Origin: an uncultured Methylotenera sp.
GTDB taxonomy: Bacteria > Pseudomonadota > Gammaproteobacteria > Burkholderiales > Methylophilaceae
NCBI GenBank assembly: GCA_937957775.1
Contig: CALFXV010000224.1
Location: 1 to 13,488 of the forward strand
Length of the DNA stretch: 13,488 nucleotides
Direction of reading: 5' to 3'
Shown: positions 1-7,466 of the stretch, piece after piece
Position numbering within the stretch: position 1 is the stretch's first letter
Layout of the letters: each line of letters begins with the position of its first letter
Translations under genes and position numbers: made by a program
Notes under the pieces: generated by a model
Database searches by the model: none
Told to the model about the DNA's origin: nothing
Seen by the model: the letters and a program-made list of their open reading frames with translations, nothing else

Positions 1-1550
1 TCGCGCATTTTTGCCGCCACTTCTCGGCCGCGGTGCACGCTGTTGGCGCGGTGCACAATCATGCTCAAGGCATCGACTTTTTCACCGTTAACCATGATGT
101 CCAATTTAACCAAATCGGCAGCACGGAATTCTAAAAATTCGTAATCCATGGAAGCGTAACCGCGCGATACCGATTTCAATCGATCAAAGAAATCCAACAC
201 CACTTCGTTCAATGGCATTTCGTAACTAAGCATCACTTGCCTACCCATGTATTGCATGTTTTTCTGTATGCCACGCTTGTTGTTACACAAGGTCATGACC
301 GGGCCCACGTAGTCTTGCGGCATCAACAAATTAACCGTAATGACAGGCTCGCGGGTTTCTTCCACACGCGACAACTCTGGCAAACGCGATGGGTTTTCAA
401 TTTGCACCACGCTGCCGTCTTTAAGCAGCAGTTCATAAATTACCGTGGGCGCCGTGGTAATCAAGTCCATGTCGTACTCGCGCTCTAAGCGCTCTTGGAC
501 GATTTCCATGTGCAGCAAACCTAAAAAGCCGCACCTAAAGCCAAAGCCCAATGCGGTTGAATTTTCCGGTTCAAACAACAAAGAGGCATCGTTTAAACTG
601 AGCTTTTCTAAAGCGGTACGCAAAGCTTCAAACTGATTCGATTCAACCGGATAAAGGCCGGCAAACACCTGCGGCTTCACCTCTTTAAAACCGGCCAAGG
701 CTTCCGGTGCCGGGCGATTTACCAAGGTAACGGTGTCGCCCACTTTGGCGCTGGCTAATTCTTTAATGCCGGCAATCACAAAGCCCACTTCGCCAGCGGA
801 CAAGGCGGTTTTTTGCAAGGACTTAGGCGTGAATACACCCACTTGCTCGCATAAAAATTCCGTGTGCGTCGCCATCAAGCGTATCTTATCTTTGGGCTTC
901 AACACCCCGTCCATCACTCGCACTAGCATAACCACGCCAACGTAGTTATCAAACCAAGCATCGATCACCAAGGCTTTCAGTGGGCCATCCACGTTGCCTT
1001 TGGGCGCCGGCACTTTTGCAATCACTGCCTCCAAAACATCGCGTACGCCTAAGCCAGTTTTGGCTGAGCAGCGCACCGCGTCTTGTGCATCAATGCCTAT
1101 TACGTCTTCAATTTCTTGGATCACGCGATCCGCGTCGGCCGACGGCAAATCGATTTTATTGAGCACCGCCGTGACTTCCACGCCTAAATCCAAGGCGGTG
1201 TAACAGTTAGCCACGCTCTGCGCTTCCACGCCTTGGCTGGCATCCACCACCAACAACGCACCCTCGCAGGCAGACAAAGAACGCGACACCTCGTAACTAA
1301 AGTCAACGTGACCCGGGGTGTCAATTAAATTCAAATGGTAAATTTGGCCATCGTCGGCCTTGTACTGCAAAGCGGCGGTTTGCGCTTTAATGGTGATGCC
1401 GCGCTCACGCTCTATGTCCATGGAGTCAAGCACTTGCGCTTCCATCTCGCGATCAGCCAAGCCGCCACACAAATGAATGATGCGATCGGCCAAGGTGGAT
1501 TTACCGTGATCAATGTGGGCAATAATGGAAAAATTACGAATGTTTTTCAT
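1..1550 (-). CDS. lepA: Elongation factor 4 (LepA), 3' end cut by window edge
   Basis: This is a ribosome-associated translational GTPase that back-translocates or remodels stalled ribosomes. The frame stays open from an ATG at 1548-1550 to the window edge, giving 516 codons. The family is usually about 600 residues, so roughly 80 C-terminal residues lie outside. The G-domain motifs are plain: G1 AHIDHGKST at residues 11-19, G3 DTPGH at 77-81 and NKID at 131-134. The later sequence ([22 protein letters not shown]) is typical of the EF-G-like domains of LepA. The start is preceded only by a weak purine stretch (AAAG). Pseudomonas-type genomes have lepA directly after mucD; here a ybhP-clsB pair and a repeat island lie between them on the opposite strand. 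The identification is secure; nothing odd is seen in the coding part. Confidence 0.97.
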   Translation of the reverse strand, partial: MKNIRNFSIIAHIDHGKSTLADRIIHLCGGLADREMEAQVLDSMDIERERGITIKAQTAALQYKADDGQIYHLNLIDTPGHVDFSYEVSRSLSACEGALLVVDASQGVEAQSVANCYTALDLGVEVTAVLNKIDLPSADADRVIQEIEDVIGIDAQDAVRCSAKTGLGVRDVLEAVIAKVPAPKGNVDGPLKALVIDAWFDNYVGVVMLVRVMDGVLKPKDKIRLMATHTEFLCEQVGVFTPKSLQKTALSAGEVGFVIAGIKELASAKVGDTVTLVNRPAPEALAGFKEVKPQVFAGLYPVESNQFEALRTALEKLSLNDASLLFEPENSTALGFGFRCGFLGLLHMEIVQERLEREYDMDLITTAPTVIYELLLKDGSVVQIENPSRLPELSRVEETREPVITVNLLMPQDYVGPVMTLCNNKRGIQKNMQYMGRQVMLSYEMPLNEVVLDFFDRLKSVSRGYASMDYEFLEFRAADLVKLDIMVNGEKVDALSMIVHRANSVHRGREVAAKMR

Positions 1551-1579
1551 TTAATCTTTAAGCTTTTATACAAACAATT

Positions 1580-1600
1580 AAGGCGCCATAAGCGCCTTTT
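1580..1600. terminator. Small GC hairpin upstream of lepA
   Basis: The arms AAGGCGC (1580-1586) and GCGCCTT (1592-1598) pair around a CATAA loop. On the plus strand the stem runs into only four T residues; on the minus strand it is followed by an AT-rich stretch. It could be a weak terminator, or a leftover terminator or leader hairpin between lepA and the divergent ybhP-like gene. Its role is uncertain. Confidence 0.4.
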
Positions 1601-1615
1601 CACAATAGCCGTGAT

Positions 1616-1645
1616 TTTACAACAAATGCCTGATTAGTTTGTAAT
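1616..1645 (+). promoter_or_regulatory. Candidate sigma-70 promoter for the ybhP-clsB unit
   Basis: A -35-like TTTACA (1616-1621) and a -10-like TGTAAT (1640-1645) are separated by 18 bases; each hexamer matches the consensus at five of six positions. Transcription would begin near 1652. That would exclude the upstream TTG at 1649 and favour translation from the TTG at 1712. This rests on motif matching alone. Confidence 0.4.
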
Positions 1646-1711
1646 TAATTGTTCAAAAAGCTTATCATTGTGGTATCAGCATGCCAACCAAACGAGTCCA
1701 CTGAAGCCATT

Positions 1712-2458
1712 TTGCACAATACGTTACGCATTGCCACATTTAACATGCACAAGGGCTACACCCACTTCAATGCGTGCTTCTCTTTGCACCTGCAACGCGA
1801 CATGTTAAGAAAGCTGGAAGCCGACCTGATTTTCTTGCAAGAAGTACAAGATTTGCACAGCAAACACCGTCACTCCTTGGACGCCAAATCCGGTCAAATG
1901 GAGTTTTTGGCGGACAGCGTTTGGTATGACCATAGTTACGGCAAAAATGCGGTGTACCCAAACGGCCACCATGGCAATGCCATGTTGTCCAAATTTCCCA
2001 TTAGCCAAACGCACAACCTAAACATCTCCGCGCACGGCAGCGAGCAACGCGGCATGCTGCATGCCGAAATTATCGTGCCCAATTGGGATCAGCCTTTGCA
2101 CACTTTGTGCGTGCACTTGGGCTTGTTTGCTAAATGGCGGCGCCAACAACTTAATGCCATTACTGAGTACATACAGGACAGCATTCCGCATAATGCACCG
2201 CTGATACTAGCCGGCGATTTTAACGATTGGGGCCGGCGCTCTGGTCGCCAGTTTGCCCTGCACCTTGGCATGCACGAAGCATTCGAACAGCATACCGGCC
2301 AATTGGCGCGCAGCTTCCCATCGTGGCTACCGATGTTCCATTTAGACCGCATCTACCTACGCGGCTTTAGCGTTAAACACACCATGGTGCACGCCGGGCC
2401 GCAGTTTTTAAAATTATCCGACCACGCCGTATTAAGCGCGACCTTACGCAAACTATGA
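1712..2458 (+). CDS. ybhP: YbhP-like endonuclease/exonuclease/phosphatase family protein
   Basis: This is a metal-dependent phosphodiesterase or phosphatase of the EEP (DNase I-like) fold; its substrate is unknown. Numbered from a TTG at 1712 (248 residues), the family catalytic set is present: N11 in ATFN, E44 in FLQEV, H135 in VHLG, D169 and N171 in AGDFND, and D237-H238 in LSDH. The open frame reaches back to a TTG at 1649, but residues before LRIATFN are not family-like. The ATG at 1745 would cut off the first conserved strand, so 1712 is the best compromise, although its ribosome site is weak. The stop overlaps the ATG of the cardiolipin synthase by four bases (ATGA). The same pairing occurs in E. 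coli as ybhP-clsB, which suggests a role tied to phospholipid or membrane metabolism. The family is secure; the start is moderate. Confidence 0.88.
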   Translation: MHNTLRIATFNMHKGYTHFNACFSLHLQRDMLRKLEADLIFLQEVQDLHSKHRHSLDAKSGQMEFLADSVWYDHSYGKNAVYPNGHHGNAMLSKFPISQTHNLNISAHGSEQRGMLHAEIIVPNWDQPLHTLCVHLGLFAKWRRQQLNAITEYIQDSIPHNAPLILAGDFNDWGRRSGRQFALHLGMHEAFEQHTGQLARSFPSWLPMFHLDRIYLRGFSVKHTMVHAGPQFLKLSDHAVLSATLRKL

Positions 2459-3615
2459 TGCAGTTTATTGCCGGCAATCAAATTCAATTACTGCGCAGCG
2501 GTGGCGAATACTTTCCGGCACTGATAACAGCCATACGCCTTGCCAAAATAGAAATCCACCTGCAAAGCTATATCTTTCAAGCCGACCAAACCGGGCTAGC
2601 CATAGGCCAAGCATTGATGGACGCAGTCCAGCGCGGTGTCCGGGTGAATGTTTTGTTAGACGGCTTTGGCAGCCAAAAATTGAGTTCGGCATTTGTTGCC
2701 AGCATGCGAGCGGCCGGGGTCAATGTGCTGTTTTATCGGGCGCGTATTTCCCCGTGGTCTTTGCAAAAAAACCGCTTGCGGCGCTTGCACAGCAAAATGG
2801 TGGTAATCGATGGCACCATAGGGTTTATCGGCGGCATCAACATCATAGACGACAACAATGTCCCCAACCCCAACAACGTGCCGCCACGCGTCGACTACGC
2901 GGTGAAAATTGAGGGCGCCCTGCTGCCCCGATTACAGGCCAGCGTCGCTGACCTTTGGCAACGCGTTGCCTGGCTGAATTTACTAAAAACACCCGCGGCA
3001 AAATTGCTGACAAGTGGCTCATGCAACGCTCATCCAGCCAACGTGTTGGCCGCCTTTGTACAACGCGATAACGTCTTACATCGGCATGACATTGAGGCCG
3101 CCTACCTGGAAGCCATCAATAGCGCGCGAAGTGAAATCCTCATTGCCAATGCCTATTTTTTACCTGGCCATCGCTTTCGCAAAGCCTTAGTTGATGCCGC
3201 CAATCGCGGCGTGAAGGTGAGCTTGCTCTTGCAAGGGCGGGTGGAGTATTTTTTAATGATGGCCACCCACGCGTTTTACAGTGAGTTTTTAAACAAGGGT
3301 ATCGCCATCTACGAGTACCGCAAAAGTTTCATGCACAGCAAAGTGGCGGTAATAGACGGCACATGGGCCACCGTCGGCTCGTCCAACATCGATCCATTTA
3401 GCTTATTGCTGGCCCGCGAAGCCAACCTATTCATTTCGGATCCGGGGTTTGCCGGTGAACTGCGAACAGATATCCTGGCCAGCATAGCAGCCGGTGCCGT
3501 GCCCATCTTGGCGCATCAATGGCAAGCAGAAAATCCCTTTAAACGCGCTGCATCCAAGTTAGCCTTAGGCATGGTCAGGCTGTTTTTAGGGCTAATAGGC
3601 GAAAAAGACGAGTAA
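2455..3615 (+). CDS. clsB: Cardiolipin synthase of the ClsB type (phospholipase D superfamily)
   Basis: The protein has 386 residues and two complete HKD motifs, HxKxxxxD: H112-K114-D119 (HSKMVVID) and H294-K296-D301 (HSKVAVID), each followed by the GG/GS-x-N signature (GGIN, GSSN). These form the single active site that transfers phosphatidyl groups. The length and the lack of N-terminal membrane segments fit ClsB (E. coli YbhO, about 413 residues) better than ClsA. It begins with ATGATG, the first ATG overlapping the upstream stop codon, with no clear ribosome site, so translational coupling to the ybhP-like gene is likely. A short hydrophobic helix near residues 368-382 may anchor it to the membrane. 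The exact phosphatidyl donor (phosphatidylglycerol or phosphatidylethanolamine) cannot be read from the sequence. Confidence 0.92.
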   Translation: MMQFIAGNQIQLLRSGGEYFPALITAIRLAKIEIHLQSYIFQADQTGLAIGQALMDAVQRGVRVNVLLDGFGSQKLSSAFVASMRAAGVNVLFYRARISPWSLQKNRLRRLHSKMVVIDGTIGFIGGINIIDDNNVPNPNNVPPRVDYAVKIEGALLPRLQASVADLWQRVAWLNLLKTPAAKLLTSGSCNAHPANVLAAFVQRDNVLHRHDIEAAYLEAINSARSEILIANAYFLPGHRFRKALVDAANRGVKVSLLLQGRVEYFLMMATHAFYSEFLNKGIAIYEYRKSFMHSKVAVIDGTWATVGSSNIDPFSLLLAREANLFISDPGFAGELRTDILASIAAGAVPILAHQWQAENPFKRAASKLALGMVRLFLGLIGEKDE

Positions 3616-3618
3616 GGC

Positions 3619-3702
3619 TTTTCGCGGCGGGGCGCCGCTCCTACAAAATAAAAACAAACCGACAAAGAGATTTTAGGTAGGAGCGGCGCCCCGCCGCGAA
3701 AA
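3619..3702. repeat. Inverted pair of GTAG-headed REP elements (BIME-like)
   Basis: A 26-base sequence (3619-3644) is repeated as a perfect inverted copy (3677-3702) across a 32-base spacer. Read outward from its head each copy begins GTAGGA and then forms its own hairpin, GCGGCG-CCC-CGCCGC, followed by GAAAA. The GTAG head plus an imperfect GC-rich palindrome is the hallmark of REP elements mobilised by RAYT (TnpA-REP) transposases. The two heads face each other. It begins four bases after the clsB stop. It may act as an mRNA-stabilising 3' structure or transcription barrier for clsB. No transposase is present in the window. Confidence 0.85.
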
Positions 3703-3717
3703 GATTTTATCTGGGGC

Positions 3718-3801
3718 GTAGGTCGGACTTAAGTCCGACTTAACGATGGTCGGGATTTATCCCGACTATTATTGATCTTGTCGGCCTGAAGGCCGACCTA
3801 C
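3718..3801. repeat. Cluster of three palindromes of a second GTAGGTCGG family
   Basis: Three short hairpins sharing GTCGG...CCGAC lie close together: a perfect 18-base palindrome at 3722-3739 (GTCGGACTT/AAGTCCGAC) headed by GTAG at 3718, GTCGGGAT-TT-ATCCCGAC at 3749-3766, and GTCGGCCT-GA-AGGCCGAC at 3780-3797 followed by CTAC (an inverted GTAG head, 3798-3801). The outer two face opposite ways, and the internal bases vary while complementarity is kept, as expected for REP-like elements. The cluster sits after the 3' ends of both clsB and mucD and may act as their shared transcript-end structure. Confidence 0.8.
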
Positions 3802-3816
3802 AAAAGCTTTTGGTTT

Positions 3817-3844
3817 TCTCTGTGCCTCCGTGTCTCTGTGGTGA
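3817..3844. repeat. Tandem octamer block TCTCTGTG / CCTCCGTG / TCTCTGTG
   Basis: Three adjacent 8-base units occupy 3817-3824, 3825-3832 and 3833-3840; the first and third are identical and the middle differs at two positions. GTGGTGA at 3838-3844 recurs at 3854-3860, and AAGCTTTTG recurs at about 3804-3812 and 3846-3854. The block ends 33 bases before the mucD stop codon and is noncoding. Similar CTCTGTG-type blocks are familiar to me from other bacterial genomes as dispersed repeats, but this comes from memory and was not searched. Confidence 0.6.
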
Positions 3845-3876
3845 GAAGCTTTTGTGGTGATTTTGTACGGCGCTTA

Positions 3877-5307
3877 TTATTTAAGCACTTTAATCGGCAC
3901 ATACAAGGTGGCTTCACCACGTTGCACCAACACCGCCACGGTTTTACCGGCCGCCACCGCGTTGATTTGCTTATTAAACTGCTCCACGCTTTGCGACTCG
4001 TTGTTATTCAGCCCCAAAATCACGTCACCGCGTCGTATGCCGGCTTGCGCAGCAGCACCAACGCTTTCCACCACCAACAAACCGTTTTTACCGTTTAGCT
4101 TTTTCTTTTGTTGCACGGTCAGTTCTTTCAAGGTCAGGCCTATCTTGTTAGCTTCCACCTTGCCATTGGGTTTGGTGCTTGGTGCGGTGGTTTCGCTGCC
4201 GTCACTGGGCATTTCACCGACACCGATATTAAGTGTTTTAACACTGCCTTTACGCAAGATTTCCACTGCGGCAATTTTGCCGGGTTTGGTTGCACCCACG
4301 GCACGCGGCAAATCCGCCGACACCCCAATAGGCTTGCCATCAAACTTGGTGATCACGTCACCGGCTTCCAAGCCGCCTTTATCGGCCGGGCCATTTTTCT
4401 CCACGCCGGCGACTAAGGCGCCGTTGGTGTTTTTCATGGAGAAGGACTCTGCCAATTCCTTGGTAATTTCTTGAATGGCAATGCCTAACCAACCACGGGT
4501 GATTTTACCGTTGGCTTTAAGTTGATTGGATACGTCTATCGCCACGTCTATGGGAATAGCGAAAGACAAGCCCATGGAACCACCACTGCGGCTGTATATT
4601 TGTGAATTGATGCCCACCACCTCACCGGCTAAATTAAACAAGGGGCCGCCCGAATTACCCGGGTTAATGGCCACATCGGTTTGTATAAACGGCACAAAGT
4701 TTTCTTGTGGCAAGGCACGGCCTTTGGCGCTGACAATGCCAGCCGTCATGGTGTTTTCCAGACCAAAGGGTGAGCCGATGGCAGCCACCCACTCGCCCAC
4801 TTTAAGTTTAGCTGAATCGCCTATCATTACTTTAGGCAAACCGGTGGCATCGATTTTTAGCAAGGCCACGTCGGTACGTTTATCCGCGCCTATGATTTTC
4901 GCTTTGAATTCGCGCTTGTCGGCCAACTTAACAATGACTTCATCGGCCTCATTAATCACGTGGGCGTTGGTTAACACGTAACCGTCGCTACTGATAATGA
5001 AACCCGAACCCAAGGATTGCGATTTGTAATCCGGTTGTGGTGCCCCACCTTGGCCTGGCATGCCGGGCATGCCAGGCATCAGTGGAATGCCGAAGCGCTT
5101 GAAGAACTCTTGCATCTGCTCGTCGCCTTCCATGCCAGGGAATCCGCCAACAGGGCCATTGTTATGCACACTTTGGGTGACGCTGATGTTCACCACTTCC
5201 GCGCCGTGTTTTTCCGCCAAATCGGTAAAGTCTGGCAAGCCTTGTGCGTGAGCGCTGGCAATAGCCATGAGGGATAAAAATAAAACTGCTAGCCAATTTT
5301 TTAACAT
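3877..5307 (-). CDS. mucD: Periplasmic serine protease of the Do/DegP family (MucD)
   Basis: This is a periplasmic protease/chaperone that clears misfolded envelope proteins and damps the sigma-E response. The 476 residues start with a signal peptide (hydrophobic core 5-17, likely cleavage after AHA at 21). The trypsin-like domain carries the triad H116 (TNAHV), D146 (RTDVALL) and S219 in GNSGGP. PDZ1 spans about 272-365 and PDZ2 about 385-475, separated by a Ser/Thr/Pro/Lys-rich linker. The flexible loop near 77-85 is a proline-glycine-methionine repeat. The start at 5307 has a GAGG site seven bases upstream. It is the last gene of the rpoE operon, 83 bases after rseC, long enough for its own promoter, though none is clear. 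The algU-mucABCD order supports MucD over DegQ or DegS. Confidence 0.96.
   Translation of the reverse strand: MLKNWLAVLFLSLMAIASAHAQGLPDFTDLAEKHGAEVVNISVTQSVHNNGPVGGFPGMEGDEQMQEFFKRFGIPLMPGMPGMPGQGGAPQPDYKSQSLGSGFIISSDGYVLTNAHVINEADEVIVKLADKREFKAKIIGADKRTDVALLKIDATGLPKVMIGDSAKLKVGEWVAAIGSPFGLENTMTAGIVSAKGRALPQENFVPFIQTDVAINPGNSGGPLFNLAGEVVGINSQIYSRSGGSMGLSFAIPIDVAIDVSNQLKANGKITRGWLGIAIQEITKELAESFSMKNTNGALVAGVEKNGPADKGGLEAGDVITKFDGKPIGVSADLPRAVGATKPGKIAAVEILRKGSVKTLNIGVGEMPSDGSETTAPSTKPNGKVEANKIGLTLKELTVQQKKKLNGKNGLLVVESVGAAAQAGIRRGDVILGLNNNESQSVEQFNKQINAVAAGKTVAVLVQRGEATLYVPIKVLK
5053..5077. repeat. Perfect 25-base palindrome inside mucD
   Basis: The arms GCCTGGCATGCC (5053-5064) and GGCATGCCAGGC (5066-5077) are exact reverse complements around one G. 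The segment encodes the PGMPGMPG stretch of the protease's flexible loop, so the palindrome coincides with a tandem Pro-Gly-Met codon repeat. It can fold into a strong hairpin in either DNA strand or in the mRNA. Confidence 0.85.
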
Positions 5308-5390
5308 TTAATTACCTCAAGCGATCGATTAACTATGTAACCTTGATTATTTTTAGACGCCATGGCCCCATGCCAGACGACAGTTTTATA

Positions 5391-5873
5391 TTAATTGGGG
5401 GCCGATCCGCAATGTTCAAGGGGGCCATCCTCCGCCTGCCGCAAAATATGCGCTTGGTAAGCATGGCTTATCGCCAAACCAGTGGCACCTTTGCCCATGG
5501 CCCAATAGCGAGCGGCATAAAAGCCAGCAAGCAAGCCCAAGGACGCGCCCAACATCACGTAAAGCTGATTGGCAAACAGGTGGTCGGCAAGCAGCGCGCC
5601 TAGAATCAAACCGAGCATGGGCACAACATAAAGAAACCACACCGAGCGCAATATAGCATACTCATCCATGCCCACCACCACGGCATCGCCCACTTGAGCT
5701 TGGATGGCATTGTGCGCTATGAATTCATGCGACTGCGACTTCACCATCTTGGACCAAGTAGCATTGCCGCAACCGCGCTTTTGCCCGCACAAGCCGCAGG
5801 CCGTGCGCCGCTCTAAAACCAAGCTAGCCTGATTGTCACGAACAGCCGTGACGATGGCGTATTCTTCTATCAT
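5391..5873 (-). CDS. rseC: RseC/MucC family membrane accessory protein
   Basis: This inner-membrane protein belongs to the sigma-E operon; relatives act in SoxR reduction and modulate the envelope stress response. The 160 residues begin with a cytoplasmic domain holding the cysteine cluster C26-x2-C29-x5-C35 (CGLCGQKRGC), typical of RseC and suited to binding a metal or iron-sulfur cluster. Two hydrophobic segments follow at about 74-95 and 101-122, joined by a short loop, and the tail is polar. An in-frame TAA lies six codons upstream of the ATG at 5873, fixing the start although no ribosome site is evident. It sits between rseB (52-base gap) and mucD, as in the Pseudomonas mucABCD order. 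Confidence 0.92.
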   Translation of the reverse strand: MIEEYAIVTAVRDNQASLVLERRTACGLCGQKRGCGNATWSKMVKSQSHEFIAHNAIQAQVGDAVVVGMDEYAILRSVWFLYVVPMLGLILGALLADHLFANQLYVMLGASLGLLAGFYAARYWAMGKGATGLAISHAYQAHILRQAEDGPLEHCGSAPN

Positions 5874-5925
5874 GGCAGGAGTTTGTTACTGTTTAATGAA
5901 AATGCAATTATAGCGAGCGCTACGA

Positions 5926-6888
5926 TTATTTTACAAACACCACGGCATTGGCAATTTTAGCCACGGTGACTTCCGGCACTTCGCCCACCACGGTGATTTG
6001 CAAATTGCCGGCGACATTGGCATAAAAACTGGTGTTGCCCACTAGGCTGCGACCATTTCTTGGCTTAATGCCATTTTCTAAGGGCTCGATAAAGAGCGAT
6101 ACCGAGGCCAAGCCATCTGAAAAGATGATATGGGTCACCGGCCAAGTTTTACCTTTTACCGCACGCATCATTTGGTCTACTTTGACAAAACCATCCGGCA
6201 AGCCTTTTAGGCGCCAATGCGGGCTGTCTTGTTTATCGGCGATGGTGTTGACGTCTTCCATGACGTAGGCTTTTTTGCCGTCTATTTTTGGTTTAAACCA
6301 ATCAAGTTCCATGCTTTTAATCAGCGTGAGTTGGGTAAAAGCCATGCTATCTAGGGCTTCGTTGCGGTTGTTTAACATGACCGATTTAAGTAATAGACCG
6401 TATTCGCTGTCCACCCAAAACTTGTAGCTGTAGCGTAAATTGTCCTTGGATTCCAAAAACAGAATTTGTGTTTGCCTATCGGCCACGCGTTCAATTTCCC
6501 CTGCTTTTAGCGTGTAATTGGCTTTAATGATATCCAAATCGGTAGGCAGAATCGCTGGGAACATGTTTTGCCCACGGCGTTTTTCGATGACTATTTTTTC
6601 GTTTTTAGGGTTATAAATAACCACGTCACCGCTTTGATTTAACACTTCACGCGGTGACCCATCTAACACGACGTTGCGGGCAAATTCATCATGGCCGTTA
6701 TAGATGTGTTTAATTTCGACTGACTTGGATTGCGCGCCAGTTTGGCAGACAAAAATACCCTGGTAGTTCAACACATGGGCGGCCACGGCCATTTTTTGTA
6801 GCGTTTGCCATTGATCGGTGCTGCCGGCTTGGCCACTTACGCTGATCAGCAAGAGCCCAGCAATAGAGAGGAAACCTTTAAACGACAT
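5926..6888 (-). CDS. rseB: Periplasmic sigma-E regulator RseB (MucB)
   Basis: RseB binds the periplasmic tail of RseA and shields it from proteolysis; it senses mislocalised lipoproteins or lipopolysaccharide. From the ATG at 6888 the protein has 320 residues with a signal peptide (hydrophobic 6-17, likely cleavage after GQA at 21). The body matches the two-domain MucB/RseB layout: an N-terminal LolA-like domain (LNYQGIFVC and YNGHDEFARN are family-like) and a smaller C-terminal domain from about residue 210 (WRLKGLPDGF, THIIFSDGLASVSLFIE). The frame also allows a TTG at 6894, two codons earlier; neither start has a convincing ribosome site. The gene lies 36 bases after rseA. Confidence 0.94.
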   Translation of the reverse strand: MSFKGFLSIAGLLLISVSGQAGSTDQWQTLQKMAVAAHVLNYQGIFVCQTGAQSKSVEIKHIYNGHDEFARNVVLDGSPREVLNQSGDVVIYNPKNEKIVIEKRRGQNMFPAILPTDLDIIKANYTLKAGEIERVADRQTQILFLESKDNLRYSYKFWVDSEYGLLLKSVMLNNRNEALDSMAFTQLTLIKSMELDWFKPKIDGKKAYVMEDVNTIADKQDSPHWRLKGLPDGFVKVDQMMRAVKGKTWPVTHIIFSDGLASVSLFIEPLENGIKPRNGRSLVGNTSFYANVAGNLQITVVGEVPEVTVAKIANAVVFVK

Positions 6889-6924
6889 CGCCAACTTTCA
6901 TTAAACCTAAAAATACGCCGCTCA

Positions 6925-7431
6925 TTAATTAGGGTAACTGGCCGGTTGGATGTAATAAGAAGTCGATGATGGCGCGGAAGATTGGTGTGCCGTTAAGTAT
7001 TCAGCAGGTATGGCAACCGGGTTGGTTTCCAGGCTAACATCTGCTGCGGCTAGGTTAGCATTCAAGCTGGGATCCGCCACTTGCGCTTGCATGACCATCA
7101 AACCCACCACCAAAACGGCAGCAAATGAAGCTGCCATAGACCAAGCGATCTGCTGACCACCGGATTTGCTGGCATTGCCATCGGCTTTTGCAGCGGTTTT
7201 TAACCAAGCTGCATTGGGCGCCAATACGGTCGGTTCCATGTCGATTTTAGCCATTAAATTGGCTTTAAAATCGGCACTTAAGGTTGGTGTGCCACGCATC
7301 ACGTCACCAATTAAATGGTAGCGGCTCCATGCCTCTGCTGCCGGGCTGTTCGCTTGCATGCTGGCCAGCAGATGCTCGGCATCGGCTAACTCGATTTCGT
7401 TATCAGCTAATGCGGATAGTTGTTCTGTCAT
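6925..7431 (-). CDS. rseA: Anti-sigma-E factor RseA (MucA)
   Basis: This single-pass inner-membrane protein holds RpoE inactive and is destroyed by regulated proteolysis under envelope stress. The cytoplasmic sigma-binding part is residues 1-93; LSALADNEIE and the W35-S-R-Y-H-LIGDVMRG stretch are characteristic of the RseA/MucA N-terminal domain. One membrane helix is at about 94-114 (an alanine/valine/leucine/methionine-rich run). The periplasmic tail has only about 54 residues, ending in a Ser/Tyr/Pro-rich stretch. At 168 residues it is shorter than the E. coli (about 216) and Pseudomonas (about 194) proteins. A GGAG six bases before the ATG at 7431 supports the start. It follows rpoE by 35 bases, as expected for co-expressed sigma and anti-sigma. 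Confidence 0.95.
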   Translation of the reverse strand: MTEQLSALADNEIELADAEHLLASMQANSPAAEAWSRYHLIGDVMRGTPTLSADFKANLMAKIDMEPTVLAPNAAWLKTAAKADGNASKSGGQQIAWSMAASFAAVLVVGLMVMQAQVADPSLNANLAAADVSLETNPVAIPAEYLTAHQSSAPSSTSYYIQPASYPN

Positions 7432-7466
7432 GATTTACTCCAAATACGTCTAATGCTAAAAGTTAC

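Noticed and set aside
3619..3702. The inverted repeat as a simple rho-independent terminator of clsB
   Set aside because: There is no T run after the stem, each arm folds on itself, and the GTAG heads match REP elements; a secondary effect on transcript ends remains possible.
3619..3844. CRISPR array
   Set aside because: The repeats are inverted palindromes without regular spacers of equal length, and no cas genes are present.
3854..4981. Long plus-strand open frames opposite mucD (206 and 151 codons)
   Set aside because: They are antisense to a clearly conserved protease with signal peptide, triad and PDZ domains; their translations show no recognisable domain and they lack initiation signals.
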